The notes under the pieces: generated by a model
The model's database searches: none
The model's input: only the letters and a program-made list of their open reading frames with translations
What the model was told of the DNA's origin: nothing
Shown: positions 18,194-21,631 of the stretch, piece after piece
Layout: every line of letters starts with the position of its first letter
Numbering within the stretch: position 1 is the stretch's first letter
Position numbers and translations under genes: made by a program
Assembly (NCBI GenBank): GCA_027575765.1
Contig: JANBPT010000820.1
Coordinates: 1 to 21,631, forward strand
Reading direction: 5' to 3'
Source of the DNA: Tieghemiomyces parasiticus
Taxonomy: Eukaryota; Kickxellomycota; Dimargaritomycetes; Dimargaritales; Dimargaritaceae
DNA: 21,631 nucleotides

Positions 18194-20675
18194 ATGGAGC
18201 ACGACGAATGGCCTATCTCGTGGGATACCCGACTGGATCCTGCGTCGACCACGGGGCCCTTCCTTACCTCCTACAAGGCCTTGCTCCTATTTGGCATCGA
18301 CACCTATTGCCGACACGGGTACATCCACCGCACGCCCGAAGTGGCCGCCACGACCCTTTTTGACCTCATCAGCGCTCTTAGCAACCCGGCCCCGCGACCC
18401 TTCGCCACCGTGTGCGCCGAATGGGACCGTATCGTCTTTCCTGACCTGGACGGTGACGACGAAGACGACCTCGAACCACCTGCAGAATCGTTCACCTTTT
18501 GGGGTGCAGTGCATATGCGTTTGGAGCGGGTTCAGACCATAGACAATTTTGAACAGTTCCTCCACGAGGCCTGGTCACTTGTGCATCCGAACGATGAGGA
18601 GGCGGTGGTGACCCCGGAGGCTGAAACCGGCGAGCAATTGGACGTCCAGGATAGTAGCCCATTCGGTTTGTTCGTCCGTCGCTGCTGGCTGGCTTACCAG
18701 CAGTTGGAGTTCCATGAGGCCCGGGCGTTCTTCCGAGGTTTCCAATGTTACCTGGGCGAGACCAGTACAACAGCACCGCCACAGCGAACCCACGCTGCGA
18801 AAGAGAGGCCCCCCGCTGGTATGGTATCCCGGTTCGATGTGGAGTCCCAGGTCGACCGTTACATCGAGCCCGACTATCCTTCAACATATCTAGCATTAGG
18901 AAAGATATCCAGGACTGAGCTCCACGACGAACTCCTTCTCTTTCAACGGCTCTATCCTGATCTCCCAAAGGTCCAATATGCCCAGTACCTCGCCCATACC
19001 CTCGCAGGTCGCTACGAGTCCGCCCTAGACTGCCTCCACCGCTTTTTTGACCACACCGGCACCGCCCTACTGCACGACCCATCCGCTGCTCATCCATCTG
19101 CCCCGCCGTACCATTACGCCCTTCTCAGCCTAGCCAGCCTCCAGCTCCGGTTCGGGCGGCTATCAGAAGCCGCTCGCATGATCCAGGAAGCCATCGAGAC
19201 GGCACAGCGCCAGCGCGACCAAGTCTGCCTCAGCTACGCCTCCACATGGTACTACCAAATCATGGCGGCTCTACCCAGCATGACCACTACCAACTCGAGT
19301 TCCGCTGCGTCCCCCGACAGGATCCGAGTCTCTGCCGACCAACGTACCACCCAGGCCCAGATGCTCGAATCACTCAGCCGGAAGACTCGTCTGCTGGACC
19401 TGGTGCACCTCCGGTTTCTCAGCGAACTCAGTCGTGCCAAGCAGTCCCTTGTCGGTGGTGAACCGCCTCGACGGGTCCTGGAGGCCCTGGTCGCGGCTGA
19501 GTCGCTAACCCGGCATTACCTATTACCGGAGGCCCTGGGACGCTACTACACCCTGGCGGCCAGTGTATGGGAAACCTACGGGGTGCCGGCCCTCGCTGTA
19601 CTCTACACCCAGCTTCGGATGGCCTATGTACCGGTTACCACGACGGCGATGTTTGCTAACCCCGGAGATGATTCAGCGATCCTCGGTTATTGCTACCTGG
19701 CCCGCTACCTCGGTGATATCCACAACGAGGCCGATCTCACCGACGCCCAGACGGCGCCCCTGGCTGGGTTGGACCGGTTGGTCGTCAACCGGTTTGTCCA
19801 GGTGCCCCACGCTCTGGACCGGTGGCGGGGCTGCCGAAGCGATCTCAACCTCCAGCGCCTCGTCCATCGCCGCGAGCCGTTAGGAGCGACCGAGAAATCG
19901 CTCGTCAACCAGATCATGAACAGGCGCGGACCCGAGCGGAGTCCCAGCGCTTCCCTGAAGGCCGCCTGGTTACACCTGAAGCGTGGCCATTACTCATTGG
20001 CCCTTGAACAGGCCCTGGTCGTCCATAGCGGGGACCTTTGTACCCAAGCAGACCCACTCGCATTGGTAGTGGCCTACCGTCTGACCGCCGAAGTATATCT
20101 GGTAAGTGACCTTTTTATTTCGTGTTGCAGGGAAAGAGAGAGATGCATGTTGATCATGCGTGGACATCGCTAGGAAATGATGCGTTGGACGTGGTAGGGG
20201 AGTCCGTCTACCATACCGGGTGACGCTGGTATCTAGCCCTTTATTTATGCTTTACTATGCTGTACCTCCGCGTTTATCTGTGACATAGGCCACCGACGCA
20301 GGTCCGTTAGCCCTTCTCTACATCGGGCGGGCCCGGCGCCTGGCCTGCGAGGCCAACTTCAACGTCGAAGCGGCCCGCTGTAATGTGGTGCTAGTCGAGA
20401 TTGTAATGAAAATGGGCCAGCCCGACCGGGCCCTACGGATAACCATGACGCATGCCCAGGAGGTAAGTACGGCTAGTAGTAACTTTCGGACCGTAGCTCC
20501 TGACAACGCGACCTGCGCAGAGATTGGAAGTATTGAGGGTTCGTTTTCGTCTAATTTCGTTAAGTTCAACCCAATACTACCATTTCATATGACGCAGGTT
20601 CTCGCTCAATGCTCTCCTTTCGTACGCCTGAAAATGCGCTACTTAATGGACCAGGTTGGCCACTTATTGTGTTGA
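18194..20675 (+). CDS. APC5: Anaphase-promoting complex subunit 5 (APC5), three exons
   Basis: Scaffold subunit of the APC/C ubiquitin ligase that drives anaphase onset and mitotic exit. Exons 18194-20101, 20289-20462 and 20598-20675; 719 residues, close to S. pombe Apc5 and human ANAPC5 (about 740-755). The N-terminal helical domain includes SPFGLFVRRCWLAYQQLEF at about 155-173. The family hallmark is the TPR segment YHYALLSLASLQLRFG at 306-321, followed by EAARMIQEAI and QVCLSYASTW. Further TPR-like helices run to the end. Intron 1 (20102-20288) has GTAAGT and ACATAG, and exon 2 opens ATDAGPLALLYIG. Intron 2 (20463-20597) has GTAAGT and GACGCAG, giving HAQE joined to VLAQCSPFVRLKMRYLM, which follows the mammalian C-terminal TPR pattern. 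The last exon ends VGHLLC then TGA. Compared with human, the final 60-70 residues are absent, or lie in an exon I could not find. Confidence 0.85.
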
Positions 20676-21544
20676 TGCGGTAGAGTACAACTGGGCACGA
20701 GAAAGGCACATAAAACACAATAGCTTTCAATCCTCCTGGTCCGGTTTTCAAATCGTACGAACGGTCGCGGTTCCTTCCAACAAAATGAGTTTGAACTTAG
20801 TGGTTGGTACTCAGAGCAGAGCGACTGATTGGTAGTGGTACTATAAGCGTCAGAATCGGATCATACATGTGTTAATTGGGGGTCCCATACACGACAGGTA
20901 TTTATTTATTTTGTAAAAACTTGGATTTTTTGTCCGTGGACAAGATTTTATGAAGATAATACAGAGGAGAGAATGGCAATGAGAAGGCAAACGAAACGAC
21001 GCGATAAAAAAATGGCGATCAAGCAAATATAATAGAAACACGTTAGTAAGTGAAAAGAGAGAAGAGCAAGGGGTGGCTGGTCTACCCCTTACTCTTGTCA
21101 GTCGACCCTAGGTGATTCGATTGTGTTTACTGCGGGCTGGCCGGTATACCCCTGCCGGGAAGGTCCTGCCGCCGGGCAAGGCCAACTGGGTCGGAAATGA
21201 CGGAGGCTCACCTCTCCGCCACAATATAATATATTCAAGTCCAACGACCCTGTCCGCATATACCGAGTGTAATTTGCGGGTTGAAGGTTGGTGTAAATAA
21301 TTGCAGGGCCGTTGGTGTGGCAGCCTAAATGCAAGCCTCATCGCTACCGGAACTTTTCTGCTGTTCATTGTTCAAGCTCGACCAGAACAACCTCACCAAG
21401 GACAAAATCCCAGTACCTTTCATTCGAATTATCCGATTTATATAAGCCGCCGAAATATCACCTCAATAACGACATTGCCATCCTACTCTACTTATAAACA
21501 TATCGATCGCCCCCGGTTTTCCACCTACCACAATTGAACCAAGA
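20676..21544. other. Intergenic region downstream of APC5
   Basis: About 870 bp without a credible gene. An A-rich stretch at about 20935-21060 gives chance minus-strand frames. TATATAAG at 21439-21446 is the clearest TATA box in the window and precedes a candidate start codon at 21545. No RNA gene is seen. Confidence 0.45.
21439..21446 (+). promoter_or_regulatory. TATA box (TATATAAG) of a possible downstream gene
   Basis: A full TATATAAG about 100 bp before an ATG at 21545 that is followed by a 5' splice-site-like GTATGC. The pairing with that gene is inferred. Confidence 0.35.
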
Positions 21545-21570
21545 ATGCCGATAGTGCACATACATCCCAG
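21545..21570 (+). CDS. Possible first coding exon of a gene running off the window
   Basis: An ATG with A at -3 starts the reading MPIVHIHP and after 26 nt meets GTATGC, a good fungal donor. Without splicing the frame stops after 16 codons. This window repeatedly shows very short first coding exons (RPS26 3 nt, SPF1 8 nt), which makes the idea reasonable. The rest lies outside, and I cannot name a family from eight residues. Confidence 0.22.
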
Positions 21571-21631
21571 GTATGCTGTGCGGTCACCACCCTAGCCACT
21601 TCTAGTAATGGGTCGGCCTGCTTTCGCGGAA

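Noticed and set aside
18492..19097. 201-codon minus-strand ORF within APC5
   Set aside because: Antisense shadow of a conserved coding exon with no recognisable domain.
20521..20597. Alternative APC5 exon 3 beginning at 20521
   Set aside because: The donor, branch and acceptor look reasonable, but the resulting frame meets a stop and does not match the APC5 C-terminal TPR pattern, unlike the 20598 acceptor. It is kept only as a possible alternative isoform.

Overview
This is a gene-sparse piece of a eukaryotic nuclear chromosome, almost certainly fungal. It carries spliceosomal introns with GTAAGT-type donors and, in one case, a perfect TACTAAC branch site. Its genes are standard eukaryotic ones: a 40S ribosomal protein, an ER P5A-ATPase, a spliceosome factor and an anaphase-promoting-complex subunit. 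The PHO80/Pcl-type cyclin points to fungi. Moderately high GC, short introns (about 135-400 nt) and diverged but complete genes would suit an early-diverging (zygomycete-grade) fungus, but that placement is an inference.

Layout. 1-848: leader and promoter region of RPS26, with two TCACGTGA palindromes. 849-1627 (+): RPS26, whose ATG is separated from the rest of the coding sequence by a 404-nt intron. 1628-3044: convergent intergenic DNA. 3045-3683 (-): PHO80/Pcl-like cyclin. 3684-7867: about 4.2 kb without a confident gene; its first 1.3 kb is strongly pyrimidine-rich on the cyclin's sense strand, and 4983-5513 holds two unrecognised minus-strand ORFs separated by one stop. 7868-9160 (-): RDH/WWOX-like short-chain dehydrogenase with a long N-terminal extension. 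9161-10409: divergent intergenic DNA with a degenerate tRNA-like 5' half. 10410-14713 (+): SPF1-type P5A-ATPase in three coding exons, the first only 8 nt. 15097-15725 (-): three-exon UPF0390/DUF2462 small basic protein. 16212-17798 (+): CWC25 splicing factor in two exons, divergent from UPF0390 across 486 bp. 18194-20675 (+): APC5 in three exons. 20676-21631: intergenic DNA, possibly ending with the first coding exon of another gene at 21545.

The genes are unrelated housekeeping functions: translation, phosphate or cell-cycle signalling, redox metabolism, ER membrane-protein quality control, splicing and mitosis. I see no operon-like or cluster logic, no mobile element, no CRISPR and no toxin or viral gene. 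I found no convincing previously undescribed system. The most useful results are gene-structure reconstructions that ORF-based calling would miss (split starts in RPS26 and SPF1, the whole UPF0390 gene, the joined SPF1 halves and the 3' exons of APC5) and a few regulatory or structural oddities.
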